A stretch of 46,113 nt of DNA from PLA5 sp040901705 (GCA_040901705.1 JBBDYI010000050.1:1-46113), one strand, 5' to 3'. Shown: positions 27,588 through 37,079, counted from the first letter of the stretch. Numbers and translations: made by a program. The notes: generated by a model not told the origin, from the sequence alone.

Positions 27588-28724
27588 CTATGGTTTTTGC
27601 TTGAAGCGTTCGATCTTGCCTTCCTGCAGGATCGGCAGGTAGCGGTTGGGAATCGCCAGGATGAAGCAAGCCACGGACGTGCCGTACAGCTCGCCGGGCT
27701 TGCCGCCGACGCGGGCGCCGTCGTGCCAGCGGCCGTCCTGCTCGGGATTGCCTTGGGCCTTGATCTGCGTGGCGACGAGGTAATCGCGGAGAATCGGGTA
27801 GCACTCGCGCCAAGGTTCGCCGCCGACCTGGTAGAGCGCCTGGCCGACGTAGTACAGCGTGTAGGCGTCGAACGGCACCTGACCGTTGCTGCGGCCGCTC
27901 TTGAGCTTCTTCACTTCCGCGACGATGACTTCCATATTCTTGGCGATCCGCCAGTCGTCGTATTGGCCGAACTCTTGCAGGCAAACGACGCCGGCCGCGG
28001 CCATCGCGACGGTTCCGCCGCCGCCGCCTTTTTGGTAGGTGAATTGGCCGCGATGCTCGCGCTGCTCGTCCTCCGGCGCGTTGCGGCTGGCGCCCTGGGG
28101 TGTGTAGTGTTCACGGACGCAGCGAATCGCCAGATCGGTGACTTCTTTCGGCACGTCGAGTCCGCTGTCGACGGCGCTGCGCAGCGCCTTGGCCTGCTTC
28201 ACAACCAGACTCAGGTCGTGGCCCATGTGTTGCGAGCGGGCTTGATAGTCCCAGCCGCCGTCGCGACATTGCGTGGCGGCGATCAGTTTGAGCGACCGAT
28301 CGAGTACGCCGCCGATTTCGTCGTTCTTCGTCATGCCGTGCGCCTGACCGATGACGAACGTCGCCAGGCCGTGGTTGTACATGTCGCGTTTGGGGTCCGC
28401 GATGTTCAACAGGCCGGTTTCGCGGCGGGCCTTGCGAAGCATGTAGTCGAGCGAAAGCTGGCAGGCGCGGCCGTACTCGCCGCGGCCGGGCAGATGGCCG
28501 TCGGCCATGAAGGCCAGCGTCCCCATGCCGACGAGTCCCAAATCGTTCGACGTCCAGTTGCCTTCGCTGCCCTGATTTTTGGGGTGGGCCAGCCAAGCGA
28601 GTCCACGCTGTAAGGCGGCCTCGCTTTCGGGCGTCGATTCCCAGTCGCCTTCGCCGCGCGCCGAGGCCGCCAGCAGTGTAATGAGCAGTGCGGAGACGAA
28701 AGTTATGCCGGGACGATGATTCAT
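27588..28724 (-). CDS. Exported prenyltransferase/squalene-oxidase-repeat protein
   Basis: 378 residues with a signal peptide (about 1-24, ending ARG-E). The rest has alpha-alpha toroid repeats of the prenyltransferase/squalene cyclase type, recognisable as ALQRGLAWLA, GLATFVIGQAHG, CRDGGWDYQA and FDAYTLYYVGQALYQ. The catalytic DxDD of true squalene-hopene cyclases is not seen, so it is probably a structural or binding version rather than an enzyme. Such proteins commonly accompany BatA/VWA/DUF4175 genes in planctomycetes. It is the first gene of the minus-strand run, downstream of the second REP-like palindrome. The start is the first Met and gives a normal signal peptide. Confidence 0.85.
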   Translation of the reverse strand: MNHRPGITFVSALLITLLAASARGEGDWESTPESEAALQRGLAWLAHPKNQGSEGNWTSNDLGLVGMGTLAFMADGHLPGRGEYGRACQLSLDYMLRKARRETGLLNIADPKRDMYNHGLATFVIGQAHGMTKNDEIGGVLDRSLKLIAATQCRDGGWDYQARSQHMGHDLSLVVKQAKALRSAVDSGLDVPKEVTDLAIRCVREHYTPQGASRNAPEDEQREHRGQFTYQKGGGGGTVAMAAAGVVCLQEFGQYDDWRIAKNMEVIVAEVKKLKSGRSNGQVPFDAYTLYYVGQALYQVGGEPWRECYPILRDYLVATQIKAQGNPEQDGRWHDGARVGGKPGELYGTSVACFILAIPNRYLPILQEGKIERFKQKP

Positions 28725-29202
28725 GCAATTCTAACGCTGGCAAAGATGGGGCGACGGTCTCAGAGGATATCCACAAAGAACGTGCTTGTTTTTCACACTG
28801 TAGGAGGCGAATCCTTTCGCCGAAACTGGTTTGCCGCTCCGTCGGCGAAAGGATTCGCCTCCTACAGTAAGTATCCTCGGCGATTCTTCGTAGATAGCCT
28901 CTCACCGGCGGGCGATTGGCGTCCGGGACGTCGTATCGCTCCCCAGGTGCGTCGGATAGCAAGCCGGAAACCACGAAAACTGGACCGCCGCGGGAACCGT
29001 ACCGCTCCAATATGTCGCGTCCCCCAAAACGGTTACGGCGGCCGCACGCCCGAAATGCCCCCGAACCACTACGGCAGCGGGTAGGTCGGCGTGCCGCTAT
29101 AGATCCATGCTAGCCAGCAATCGATAGAATCGCAGCCCCTCTGGCGACGAGTCGTATCGTCGCGGCGAGATTGTCGAAGCGAGGCAGCGGACGCAAGTCG
29201 CG
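28725..29202. other. Intergenic region with REP-like palindrome
   Basis: 478 bp between two minus-strand genes. It holds the perfect REP-like palindrome at 28797-28868. The remainder (28870-29202) has fragments that look weakly protein-like on both strands, but all frames are broken by stops and no domain is recognisable. The promoter for the Bat-type operon should lie between 28725 and about 28850, but none was identified. Confidence 0.6.
28797..28868. repeat. REP-like palindromic element, copy 2 (intact)
   Basis: A perfect inverted repeat: a 27-bp left arm (28797-28823, beginning ACTGTAGGAGGCGAATCC), an 18-base loop (28824-28841) and an exact reverse-complement right arm (28842-28868). The left arm matches copy 1 at 3565-3592. 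The GTAGGAGGCG...CGCC layout resembles the REP/BIME class of extragenic palindromes known from Pseudomonas, which Y1 transposases (RAYTs) mobilise. No RAYT gene is in the window. It has no U-run, so it is not a typical terminator. Confidence 0.9.
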
Positions 29203-32200
29203 TCAGGGATTGACTTGCAGACGTTTCCAGAGCGTCTGGCGGGGCTTTTCGTCGGGCGACGATGCGGTCACGGTCAACGTCGTGGCCTGACCGGCGATGG
29301 GTTCGAGCTCCAGTTCGAATCGCTGCCAACCCGGCTCGTCGTTGCCGTCGGCGGTTGCGCCGATCGTAGCGTCGAGTAGGGTTCGCTCGCCGGCGGCGAC
29401 GTGGATCGTCCACCTCTCGCCGGCCGCGTAACCGGCCTTGATGCGTAGCCGCCCCTTGCTCTGGGCCGGCAGCGTTACTTGCTGAGAGAATACGACCGCC
29501 CGAGATCTGTCGGCGATGGCCAGGACCGTGTCGTCGGATTCCAGGTGTTTGACGAGCGCTCCCGCGGGATCGACCGCGCCGGAATCGACCGTCCAACCGG
29601 CGAGTGTCTTGTCGGCGGCTTTTTGTAGCTCGCCCGACGCGGCCGTCGCCGTGGGAGGCGGCGTCGGCTCAGTTGCGGTCGCTGGCGGCACGGCGACGCC
29701 GGGCGGGAACAGTTCGACAACGTCGCGCGTCTCGGCGCGGCCGTTTTCGCCGCGAAGTCCCCAGATTCGCCCCTGCGAACTGACGGCGACCGGTCCGAAT
29801 TGACCGCCGCGGACGCTCCAATCGCGATTGGCCCATGTGCCACGCACTTCGCCGGTGGCCGGGTCGATCCAGGCTAGCGTGGGGCTGGCCCAGATCGGCG
29901 CGGGGCCGGAGGCCGGACGCCTGCGTCGCACGCGTGATGTCTCTTCGGCGACGACCAGGGTAGCGTGGGAGTCTCCGCCGAGCAGCACTTCGCACTGTCC
30001 TTCCACGTCGTAGCGCCACTGCGGCGTTCCGTCGCTGGCATTTAGTCCGACGAGACCGTTGGAATTGCGAATTACGAGCCGGTCGCCGGCAAGAGCGACG
30101 AGTTGCACGAGGTCGACCTCGCCGCGCTGCCAAACGAGACGACCGCTGGCCGCGTCAAGGCAAACGACGCGGCGCACGGTTGGCGTGGCGACGAATACGC
30201 GATCGTCGGCAACGATCGGCGGATCGTGCATCTGCACGTACGACCAACGGTCGACGTTGGGAGGGACATGCGGCAGCGTGCGAACCCAGTGGACCTGCCC
30301 CGAAAGGTCGGCGCAGAGGACGACGCCACCGAGCGAAACGAAGAGCCGGTCGCGCGAGACGGTTGCCTGACAGACGCTAAGTTCGCGCCAGGCGTCGTTG
30401 AGGCGCACCAGCGGCCGCGTTCGAATGGGTTGGCCCGAGGCGGTGTCGAAATCTACCAGCGACAATTGCCAATACTGCTGAAGGGCGTCGGGCCGCACGA
30501 CGAGGGCGAACAACTCGTCTTGGGCGTAGAACGGATCGCCGACGACCAGATGGTCGTCGCCCAAATGCGATTGCCACACGATCCGGCCGTCCGCCTTGTC
30601 GAGGCAGACGAGCACGGGACCATTCTTGGCTTGCCAACGAAGGAAGACGCGGTCGCCGACGGCGAGCGGACTCGCGCAGCAGAGCGGCCACGAATTCGCG
30701 TCAGCGGGCGGCCCGCGTAGTGTGGCCTCCCAGCGGCGCAGGCCGGTTTGGGTATCGAAGGCCGCCGCCGTCGTGCGTCCGTTGATGAGGACGACATCGT
30801 CAAAGGCCGACAGCGACGCGGAGCGTGCGAACCAGTCGACCGCAAATCGCTCGTTCCCGTCGTCGCCGCCGGTGCGCGGCCGACCGAAGGGGCCGAGGCG
30901 GAACTCACCGCGTTTTTGGACGGCGAAGTCGGCCGCCGCGACCTGTGGCCGGTTTTTTACCTTGGTGGCGTCCGACTCAACCAGTGCGTCGGCGGATCGC
31001 GCGATCATTTGTGCGACGATGCGTTCGAATTCACCAGCAGCCAGGCGCCGCTCGCCGATTTCCACAGCGGCAGAGGCCGCTTCGCCGGCGGCGCGTCCGG
31101 CCAGAGCGGCCGAGAGCCGCAACCGGTGGCGCGCTTCGGCGGCGATGTTGGCGTCGGCGCTCTCGGCCGCTTCGCGAAAATGGCCCGCGGCGCGGGAGAA
31201 CTCACCGGCCGACAGCGCCCGATTGCCGAGCCAGATGTGGGCCTCGGCGGCGGCAACCGTTCCGTGGTATTGGAGCGTCGCCGCTTCGATGGCCGAGAGG
31301 TTTTCGTCGGCGATGGCTCGCTGGACGCGGAGCCGCGCCGTGGGGCCGAATCGCTCTTGCATGGCCGACTCCAGGCCGGCGTGGTCGCGCATCGCCTGTT
31401 CGACGGCCACGCGCAGCGAAACGTACAGCCCTTGCTGCTTGTCGTCGGGAAGCACGCCGAGGGTGTCGGTCGATTCGACCAGCTTTCCGCCGGCCATGGC
31501 GATCGTTTCGGCCGCGTCGCGAAAGGCCTGGCCTTCGATGGCGGCTTGAAATTCGGCCAACACGTTGAAGGCGTCGGTATCGAACTGCTCGACGAGGATG
31601 TCGCGCCAAAGTGGCTGCGTTATCGGCGGCGGTTCGCCTGCGACGCCGGGAACGTGATGTCGGGCTTGCGTCTGCGCCCAATCGACCAGCGACCCGTCGC
31701 GGCGTTGATCGTTTCGCCGTTCGCGGCCAGGTCGATCTTCGCGGAAGCGAACGACGCGGCAGAGTTGGTCCAACTCGGCCCATCGGCCGGCATCGACGAG
31801 GCGCAATATCTCTAGCCGCGCGAGCGCGTCGACGTCGGGCGGAATAGGCTCGCTGGTAACGATCGGCGACGCGGCAATCGTCGCGGCGAGCGCCGAATAG
31901 GGCCGTTCAAGCGGTTCGCCATGCGGCTGCGATGCGAGCGAGGCATAAAAGTCCAGCGCTTGCCTTGCCCGGCGAGGGTCGTCCCACGTATCGCAGAGCA
32001 AGGAAAGATCGTTTAGCGCACTCGCGCGAACATCCAACGAGAGGTCGACTCGCGGCGATTCTTCGATGAGGTACGTCACCAAATCGCGGCCGAGTTCGCC
32101 GTTCGCTCCGGCGATGAGGGCGGCCACGGCGGCGGCCCGTTGCCATTCGTCTTCGTCGGCCTGCGGTGGTCGCTGGCGATTTACGCGCTGCCTCCATTGG

Positions 32201-34035
32201 TCGAATTGGTTCTCGCTCTGGTCTTCGTTCGACTTCGTTGCCGCCGTCGCGATCAAATCGGTCGGGGCGAGCGCCGAGAGGCCGGTCAACTCGCGCCACG
32301 CCAACTGGCCGACGACGATCCGCCGCGGCGATTCTCCGGGCCACAGCGAGATGCCGAATCGACGGGGTGCGCCGCCGCCGCGCAGTCGCCAAGGGCTGGC
32401 CCAATGCACGCCATCCGGACTCAACCACGCCCGCATCGCACCGCCGCCGCAGACGATGCGAATCCACGCCGCCGCGCCGACCAGCGGCGCAGGGCCGTTA
32501 TCGAGATTCTCGTTGGCGTCGCGTCGCCCGTCGTTGGAATTGACGACCCACACGCCGAGGGCCGAGTTGGCGTTTTCGCGCATGAACCGCAGGACTTCGG
32601 CGTGATTTCCAGCGTCGTCGGCGACGAACACGCTGGCGCCTGGCGTGGCGGCGTCGATGCGGCAAACGATTTCGTAGAGCGACTTGGGATTGGAACTCGG
32701 CAGCGCGGCGGTGAACGCTTGCGCCGGCGCGTTCGACTTGGTGGACGACAATTCAACCTGGCCATCGTTGGTCAGTGTGAATTGGGAATCGGTCGGCGTC
32801 GTCGCTTGCCACTTCAATTGGGCCGGCGTCGGCTCGACGATCGTCGGCGGCGGCAGGACCGACGGCGGAGGCAGGTCGCTGGCCCGCGTCATGGTCAGTC
32901 CGAGAAAGCATGCCCGGCCGTCGAAGATGACTTCTTCCGGCGGAGCGTCGAGCGGGGCGGCCAGCAATTGAATTCCGCCGCGTGCGAGAACGATTGCGCC
33001 GTCTCGCCAGTAGATGTCGAACGTCGCCTGTCCATCCTGGCTCGTGCGAAAGCCGCGCTGGTCGTCGGTGGCGGCGAGGGCGTACGATTCTGGTTTCGGC
33101 TCGCGGTCGTCGCGACCGACGACATATGCGGCCCAGGCGAATCGCCGATCTTCGTGGTAATGCAGCATCACGCCGCGAGCGCCGTGCCACAAATAGATTC
33201 GCAGCTTGTTCGCGTCGCGAAGCGCCATGCGCAGCATCGCGTCGTCGGGCCACGGCGCGGCCAGCCGACCGACGCCGTCGAACGTGGCGCAGCGACGGCC
33301 GTTGATATCTCGTTCCTGCACATCGAGGCGAATCCCGGGCAGGCCGAGAAGCCATCGCCGCAGCTCGTCGCGGCGCGGAGTGAGCGGGGCATCGCCGACG
33401 TCGAAAAAGGCCACGGTCTCGAAGGGGCGCGGTGGCCCACCAAGGCGCCTCGCCGCCGCCCAAGGTTCGAGTTCTGCGGCGGGTCTCGGCGTATCGGTCG
33501 CGACGGCGACGACGGAACTGGCGGGGACGTCGTCAGGCTCCGTTGCTTTTGGCGGTTCGTTGGTGCGCGCGGCGACGGTCGGGTCGCCGGGCGACTTGCC
33601 GTCGGCGATCGCGGAATCGTGCGAACGTTTGCCAGTATCATACTCCGCATCGGCCGCGTTTCCGCGGGCGGCGGGGGTCGTCTCGCCGGGTGCGAAGATG
33701 CCGCTGAGTCGGAAGGAGTCGTCGGGCCACCATTTCCACGTTACGGCGGAGATGGCGACGACCAGCCCGAGCGCGATTCCCCACGACCAGCGGCGGCGCG
33801 TGGGCTTTTTCGCCTTGGGGAGTAGGCTAGCGGCCGCGGCGACGATCTTTTCGGGACGAAGGTGCTCCGCGTCGAATGTGACGGACAGCACGTCGTCGAA
33901 CCGCAGCCGCTCGGACATTGCCCGCCGCAAAGTCGACGACGTGGTCAGCCGCTGGCGAACCGTTTCGATCTGGTCGACCGTCCATTGCTCGGACGGCGTT
34001 TGCTCGATGAGGACCAGGATTTCTTCGTCGGTCAT
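29203..34035 (-). CDS. Giant single-pass membrane protein, PQQ-like propeller
   Basis: 1,610 residues. The first 83 residues are cytoplasmic by the positive-inside rule (KAKKPTRRR before the helix), start MTDEEILVLIEQTPSEQW, and are helical. One transmembrane helix follows (about 84-101). The outside part has a low-complexity linker (110-190), a beta region (190-390), a concanavalin-like beta region (395-590), a helical repeat-like stretch (640-1040), PQQ-like propeller blades (about 1080-1350, for example VCLDKADGRIVWQS and VCLDAASGRLVWQRG) and a C-terminal beta-sandwich (1490-1610). It lies 149 bp after an ECF sigma gene on the same strand, so the short cytoplasmic part may bind that sigma as an anti-sigma domain. 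It lacks the zinc HxxxCxxC motif. Parts may match planctomycete DUF1583-type families; I could not verify this. Confidence 0.8.
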   Translation of the reverse strand: MTDEEILVLIEQTPSEQWTVDQIETVRQRLTTSSTLRRAMSERLRFDDVLSVTFDAEHLRPEKIVAAAASLLPKAKKPTRRRWSWGIALGLVVAISAVTWKWWPDDSFRLSGIFAPGETTPAARGNAADAEYDTGKRSHDSAIADGKSPGDPTVAARTNEPPKATEPDDVPASSVVAVATDTPRPAAELEPWAAARRLGGPPRPFETVAFFDVGDAPLTPRRDELRRWLLGLPGIRLDVQERDINGRRCATFDGVGRLAAPWPDDAMLRMALRDANKLRIYLWHGARGVMLHYHEDRRFAWAAYVVGRDDREPKPESYALAATDDQRGFRTSQDGQATFDIYWRDGAIVLARGGIQLLAAPLDAPPEEVIFDGRACFLGLTMTRASDLPPPSVLPPPTIVEPTPAQLKWQATTPTDSQFTLTNDGQVELSSTKSNAPAQAFTAALPSSNPKSLYEIVCRIDAATPGASVFVADDAGNHAEVLRFMRENANSALGVWVVNSNDGRRDANENLDNGPAPLVGAAAWIRIVCGGGAMRAWLSPDGVHWASPWRLRGGGAPRRFGISLWPGESPRRIVVGQLAWRELTGLSALAPTDLIATAATKSNEDQSENQFDQWRQRVNRQRPPQADEDEWQRAAAVAALIAGANGELGRDLVTYLIEESPRVDLSLDVRASALNDLSLLCDTWDDPRRARQALDFYASLASQPHGEPLERPYSALAATIAASPIVTSEPIPPDVDALARLEILRLVDAGRWAELDQLCRVVRFREDRPGRERRNDQRRDGSLVDWAQTQARHHVPGVAGEPPPITQPLWRDILVEQFDTDAFNVLAEFQAAIEGQAFRDAAETIAMAGGKLVESTDTLGVLPDDKQQGLYVSLRVAVEQAMRDHAGLESAMQERFGPTARLRVQRAIADENLSAIEAATLQYHGTVAAAEAHIWLGNRALSAGEFSRAAGHFREAAESADANIAAEARHRLRLSAALAGRAAGEAASAAVEIGERRLAAGEFERIVAQMIARSADALVESDATKVKNRPQVAAADFAVQKRGEFRLGPFGRPRTGGDDGNERFAVDWFARSASLSAFDDVVLINGRTTAAAFDTQTGLRRWEATLRGPPADANSWPLCCASPLAVGDRVFLRWQAKNGPVLVCLDKADGRIVWQSHLGDDHLVVGDPFYAQDELFALVVRPDALQQYWQLSLVDFDTASGQPIRTRPLVRLNDAWRELSVCQATVSRDRLFVSLGGVVLCADLSGQVHWVRTLPHVPPNVDRWSYVQMHDPPIVADDRVFVATPTVRRVVCLDAASGRLVWQRGEVDLVQLVALAGDRLVIRNSNGLVGLNASDGTPQWRYDVEGQCEVLLGGDSHATLVVAEETSRVRRRRPASGPAPIWASPTLAWIDPATGEVRGTWANRDWSVRGGQFGPVAVSSQGRIWGLRGENGRAETRDVVELFPPGVAVPPATATEPTPPPTATAASGELQKAADKTLAGWTVDSGAVDPAGALVKHLESDDTVLAIADRSRAVVFSQQVTLPAQSKGRLRIKAGYAAGERWTIHVAAGERTLLDATIGATADGNDEPGWQRFELELEPIAGQATTLTVTASSPDEKPRQTLWKRLQVNP

Positions 34036-34147
34036 TGTATCGATGGCATCTTGTCGCAGCGCGCGGCACGGAATCGTCGGTCGACCATACGCATAAGCGA
34101 AAACTCCTGCGACCGCCGGCGCGGGCGTGACGTGGCGCGGGCGTGGC

Positions 34148-34162
34148 GAGGTGAGTCACCTC
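34148..34162. promoter_or_regulatory. Interrupted palindrome between sigma and propeller genes
   Basis: GAGGTGA-G-TCACCTC is a perfect 7+1+7 palindrome. It lies just downstream of the sigma factor stop and about 113 bp upstream of the propeller gene start. Its size suits a dimeric regulator's operator. A small hairpin is unlikely because the loop would be one base. Confidence 0.4.
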
Positions 34163-34184
34163 AATAGCGTCGACGCGAGGGCGG

Positions 34185-35015
34185 TCACTCGCCCGGCGGG
34201 CATTCGCACTTTCGCGACAAGCAATTCTTAAGCGACTGCCGCGCCCGGTACATCAGCAGTTTCACTGCGCCCTCGCTACGCCGCAAGCGCTCGCCGATCT
34301 GGGCCAATCGCATTCGACAGCGGTAATACATGTCGAGGGCATCGCGTGCGCTGCCGCCGAGCGACTCGATGCAGCCCGGCAAATGCCCAACGACGTCGTC
34401 GTAGACGTTGTCCTCCGCCTCGTCCGCTCCGCTGGCTTCGTCGATGTCCAGGCAGAGGGCCGACCAGGCGACTTCCTTGCGCCGCGTCAACTTGCGAATG
34501 TGTTCGCGCAGTACGTTTCGAGCGATCCCCATCAGCCACGGCCGGACCATGATGGGTGCCTCGAAGGTGGCGGGCATCAGGAAACAGCGAAGGAACACCT
34601 CTTGGCAAAGGTCGTCGGCGTCGTCGGGGACGAGAACGCGCGCGCGGAAATACCCGTAAACCGGCCGTTGATGCCGCTCGACGAGAATCTCGAAGGCTCG
34701 CTCGTCGCCGGCCTGAGCTGCGTAGACGAGCAGATCGTCGGTAGGCTCTGGCGGGGCCTCACAGCGTCGGGCGAGAAACGCGATGGCGGCACCGGCGAAA
34801 GACCCGTTTCCGTTCTCCGCGGCGGTTTTCCGCCTGTCACCGTCGATATGTGGCGATTTGCGGGGGGCCGGTTCGTCGACGAAAGTCCGCTCTGCGGTCC
34901 GTTCGTCGTTGGCGACCGAGGCGCCGTTGCGACGGTTGCCGACCGCCGAAGCGGCTGCGCTGGCCGAACGACCAACTCGCTGTTCGCGCCCGCCAAGTCC
35001 GCGTTTCCCTTCCAT
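34185..35015 (-). CDS. ECF-type RNA polymerase sigma factor
   Basis: 276 residues. Region 2 is clear at about 95-175 (AAQAGDERAFEILVERHQRP, then DDADDLCQEVFLRCF and RPWLMGIARNVLREHIRKL). Region 4 is at about 215-265 (RCRMRLAQIGERLRRSEGAVK, a typical HTH followed by YRARQSLKNCL). An N-terminal extension of about 80 basic, low-complexity residues is unusual for ECF factors, and a Cys-containing tail (CECPPGE) ends the protein. ATG 35015 is chosen because GGAG lies six bases upstream; an in-frame TTG at 35039 is less likely. It directs RNA polymerase to stress or envelope promoters, probably under control of the giant membrane protein encoded downstream. If the true start is later, the extension would shrink. 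Confidence 0.9.
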   Translation of the reverse strand: MEGKRGLGGREQRVGRSASAAASAVGNRRNGASVANDERTAERTFVDEPAPRKSPHIDGDRRKTAAENGNGSFAGAAIAFLARRCEAPPEPTDDLLVYAAQAGDERAFEILVERHQRPVYGYFRARVLVPDDADDLCQEVFLRCFLMPATFEAPIMVRPWLMGIARNVLREHIRKLTRRKEVAWSALCLDIDEASGADEAEDNVYDDVVGHLPGCIESLGGSARDALDMYYRCRMRLAQIGERLRRSEGAVKLLMYRARQSLKNCLSRKCECPPGE

Positions 35016-35617
35016 CACCCGCTCCAATGGGTAGGCCAAGCCGCTGGGCCGTCGGCGATTTCTCGCCGCCGATAGAGACCTCGCGACGCGCCCCCAATGC
35101 GCGACGAACGGGTGCTTCCCACGCGACCAAACTGTATCAGCGACTCAAGGTGTGATTTGTACTCATTCTAATACGGCTTACCGCAAGTCTGTCGAGATTA
35201 GACGCGAAGTCCGGCACGAACAAGAGGCGGTCTCGGCAGATTTCGGCTGGCGCTACGTGATGCTACGGGTGGCTGGCTGGAACGGGGCAAGGCTTGGCCT
35301 CGCGTCGCCAACGGTTGCGATGGTTCGGCGGTCGGCTCCGCTGGTTGCCAGTCCGATCATGGGGGACGAAACGGTCGTAGCGACCGCCAAGTCAACCAAT
35401 GCGTAGTCGGTGGCGATTCTTATTCCCGTCGCTCGCCGCGGCAGGGTCGCGAAGCCGACAGCCGTTCGTTGACAGTTTTCCCTAACGTGTTTAGAGTAAA
35501 AGAGTTGCCGCATCTCTAGCATCGTCCAGCGCCATCGTTTTTTTGTTGCGATGCGATGAGAAACAGGAACGGTGTGTTTGGCGACCGCCGCGGCAACGAG
35601 GGGGAGACTGTACGCGA
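35016..35617. other. Divergent intergenic region, sigma and argH genes
   Basis: 602 bp between the divergent ECF sigma gene and argH. It contains the candidate argH promoter (35469-35497) and a small hairpin, CGGCGA (35053-35058) with TCGCCG (35063-35068), in the leader of the sigma gene. No arginine-type leader peptide or convincing coding frame was found. Confidence 0.6.
35469..35497 (+). promoter_or_regulatory. Candidate sigma70-type promoter of argH
   Basis: A perfect TTGACA (35469-35474), a 17-bp spacer and TAGAGT (35492-35497, four of six to TATAAT). The start of transcription would be near 35504, giving a leader of about 115 bases to the argH ATG. Confidence 0.5.
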
Positions 35618-37036
35618 ATGACCGACACGATGCCAACGGCCGCGCGCCCGCGTCACGTCGCCGGAGTATTCTCCGAGGCGACCGACACTCGCGTCCAGCA
35701 GTTCACCGAAAGCATCAGTTTCGATCGGCGTCTCTACGCCCACGACATCGCCGGTTCGATCGCCCATGCCAGCATGTTGGCCGACGTCGGAATTCTCACG
35801 GCCGACGAGTGCCTGCAAATTACGCAAAGCCTCGAGCAGATTCGCCGCGAAATCGAGCAGGGCGAGTTTGCTTACACGATCGAACTCGAAGATATCCACA
35901 TGCATATCGAGCGGGCGCTGACCGACCGCTTGGATGACGTGGGACGCAAACTTCATACCGGCCGCAGTCGAAACGATCAGGTTTCCACCGATCTGCGGCT
36001 GTGGGTTCGCGAGCGGATTGACGTCGCCACGTCGCTGATCGTCGATTTGCAGCGGACGTTCGTTGGCCGCTGCGATACGGACGCCGGCGTGATTCTGCCC
36101 GGCTACACGCACCTGCAACGCGCGCAGCCCGTGCTGGCGGCGCATTATTACCTCGCCTATTGCGAGAAGTTGGAACGCGATCGGCAGCGATTGGCGGATT
36201 GCCGCGTCCGTGCGAATGTGCTCAGCCTGGGGGCCGGCGCGCTGGCCGGTACATCGATTCCGATCGATCGCGACAACGTGGCGCGACGGCTTGGCTTCGA
36301 CGCCGTGGCGGCCAACAGCCTCGACGTTTCGAGCGATCGCGATTTCGTAATCGAATTCGTGTTCTGCTTGGTGATGATCGCCGAGCATTTGAGCACTTGG
36401 GCCGAGGAATGGATTCTGTGGTCGACGACGGAGTTCGACATGCTCGAACTGCCTCGGGCATATTGCACCGGCTCGTCGATCATGCCGCAGAAGGTCAATC
36501 CCGACGTATTGGAGCTGATTCGCGGCAAGACCGGTCGAGTGGTCGGTGCGCTGCAGACGTTGCTGGTGCTGGTCAAGGGATTGCCATTGGCCTACAACCG
36601 CGACTTGCAGGAAGACAAACCGCCGCTGTTCGACGCGGCCGACACCGTCGAGAAGTGTTTGGCAATGGCCGCGCCGGTGGTGGCGGGCGCGACGCTGCGC
36701 CGCGATTCGATTGCGGCTCGGCTAGGGCAAGGCAACCTCGACGCCACGACCTTGATGGAGCACCTGATCCTGCGGGGCGTTCCGCAACGCACGGCACACG
36801 GTTTGATTGGACAACTCGTGGCCAAGGGCAAGGGCCGCAACGCTCGACTGGCCGATTTGCCGCTCGAGGCGTTTCGCGAAGTCGATGCGAGTCTCGACGA
36901 GAATGTTTACGACGTGTTGGGCGCGGAGAGGGCCGTGGCGGCGATGAAAAGTTATGGTTCGACGGCGCCGAATGAGGTCGCCAAACAGGTTGCGGTTTGG
37001 AAAGGGCGTTTGGGGATAGGGCGGGAAAAGACTTAG
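35618..37036 (+). CDS. argH: Argininosuccinate lyase
   Basis: 472 residues, close to the usual 460. It cleaves argininosuccinate to arginine and fumarate, the last step of arginine synthesis, in the cytoplasm. Family motifs are all present: TGRSRNDQVSTDLRLW (about 112-127), PGYTHLQRAQP, and the signature loop GSSIMPQK-VNPD (285-296), whose serine is the catalytic residue in this fumarase/aspartase superfamily. The ATG at 35618 follows a GGGGAG site by about 11 bases; an upstream in-frame ATG at 35543 would add 25 residues unlike the family N-terminus. It stands alone, with no other arg gene in the window. A GC-rich hairpin follows at 37080-37102. Confidence 0.97.
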   Translation: MTDTMPTAARPRHVAGVFSEATDTRVQQFTESISFDRRLYAHDIAGSIAHASMLADVGILTADECLQITQSLEQIRREIEQGEFAYTIELEDIHMHIERALTDRLDDVGRKLHTGRSRNDQVSTDLRLWVRERIDVATSLIVDLQRTFVGRCDTDAGVILPGYTHLQRAQPVLAAHYYLAYCEKLERDRQRLADCRVRANVLSLGAGALAGTSIPIDRDNVARRLGFDAVAANSLDVSSDRDFVIEFVFCLVMIAEHLSTWAEEWILWSTTEFDMLELPRAYCTGSSIMPQKVNPDVLELIRGKTGRVVGALQTLLVLVKGLPLAYNRDLQEDKPPLFDAADTVEKCLAMAAPVVAGATLRRDSIAARLGQGNLDATTLMEHLILRGVPQRTAHGLIGQLVAKGKGRNARLADLPLEAFREVDASLDENVYDVLGAERAVAAMKSYGSTAPNEVAKQVAVWKGRLGIGREKT

Positions 37037-37079
37037 CTTGTGCGCGAGTCCCAGCGCGGCGATTGGAATTGAGTGCATT

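Noticed and set aside
28797..28868. REP-like palindrome as an insertion sequence or terminator
   Set aside because: No transposase frame is present and there is no U-run after the stem, so it is listed as a repeat only.
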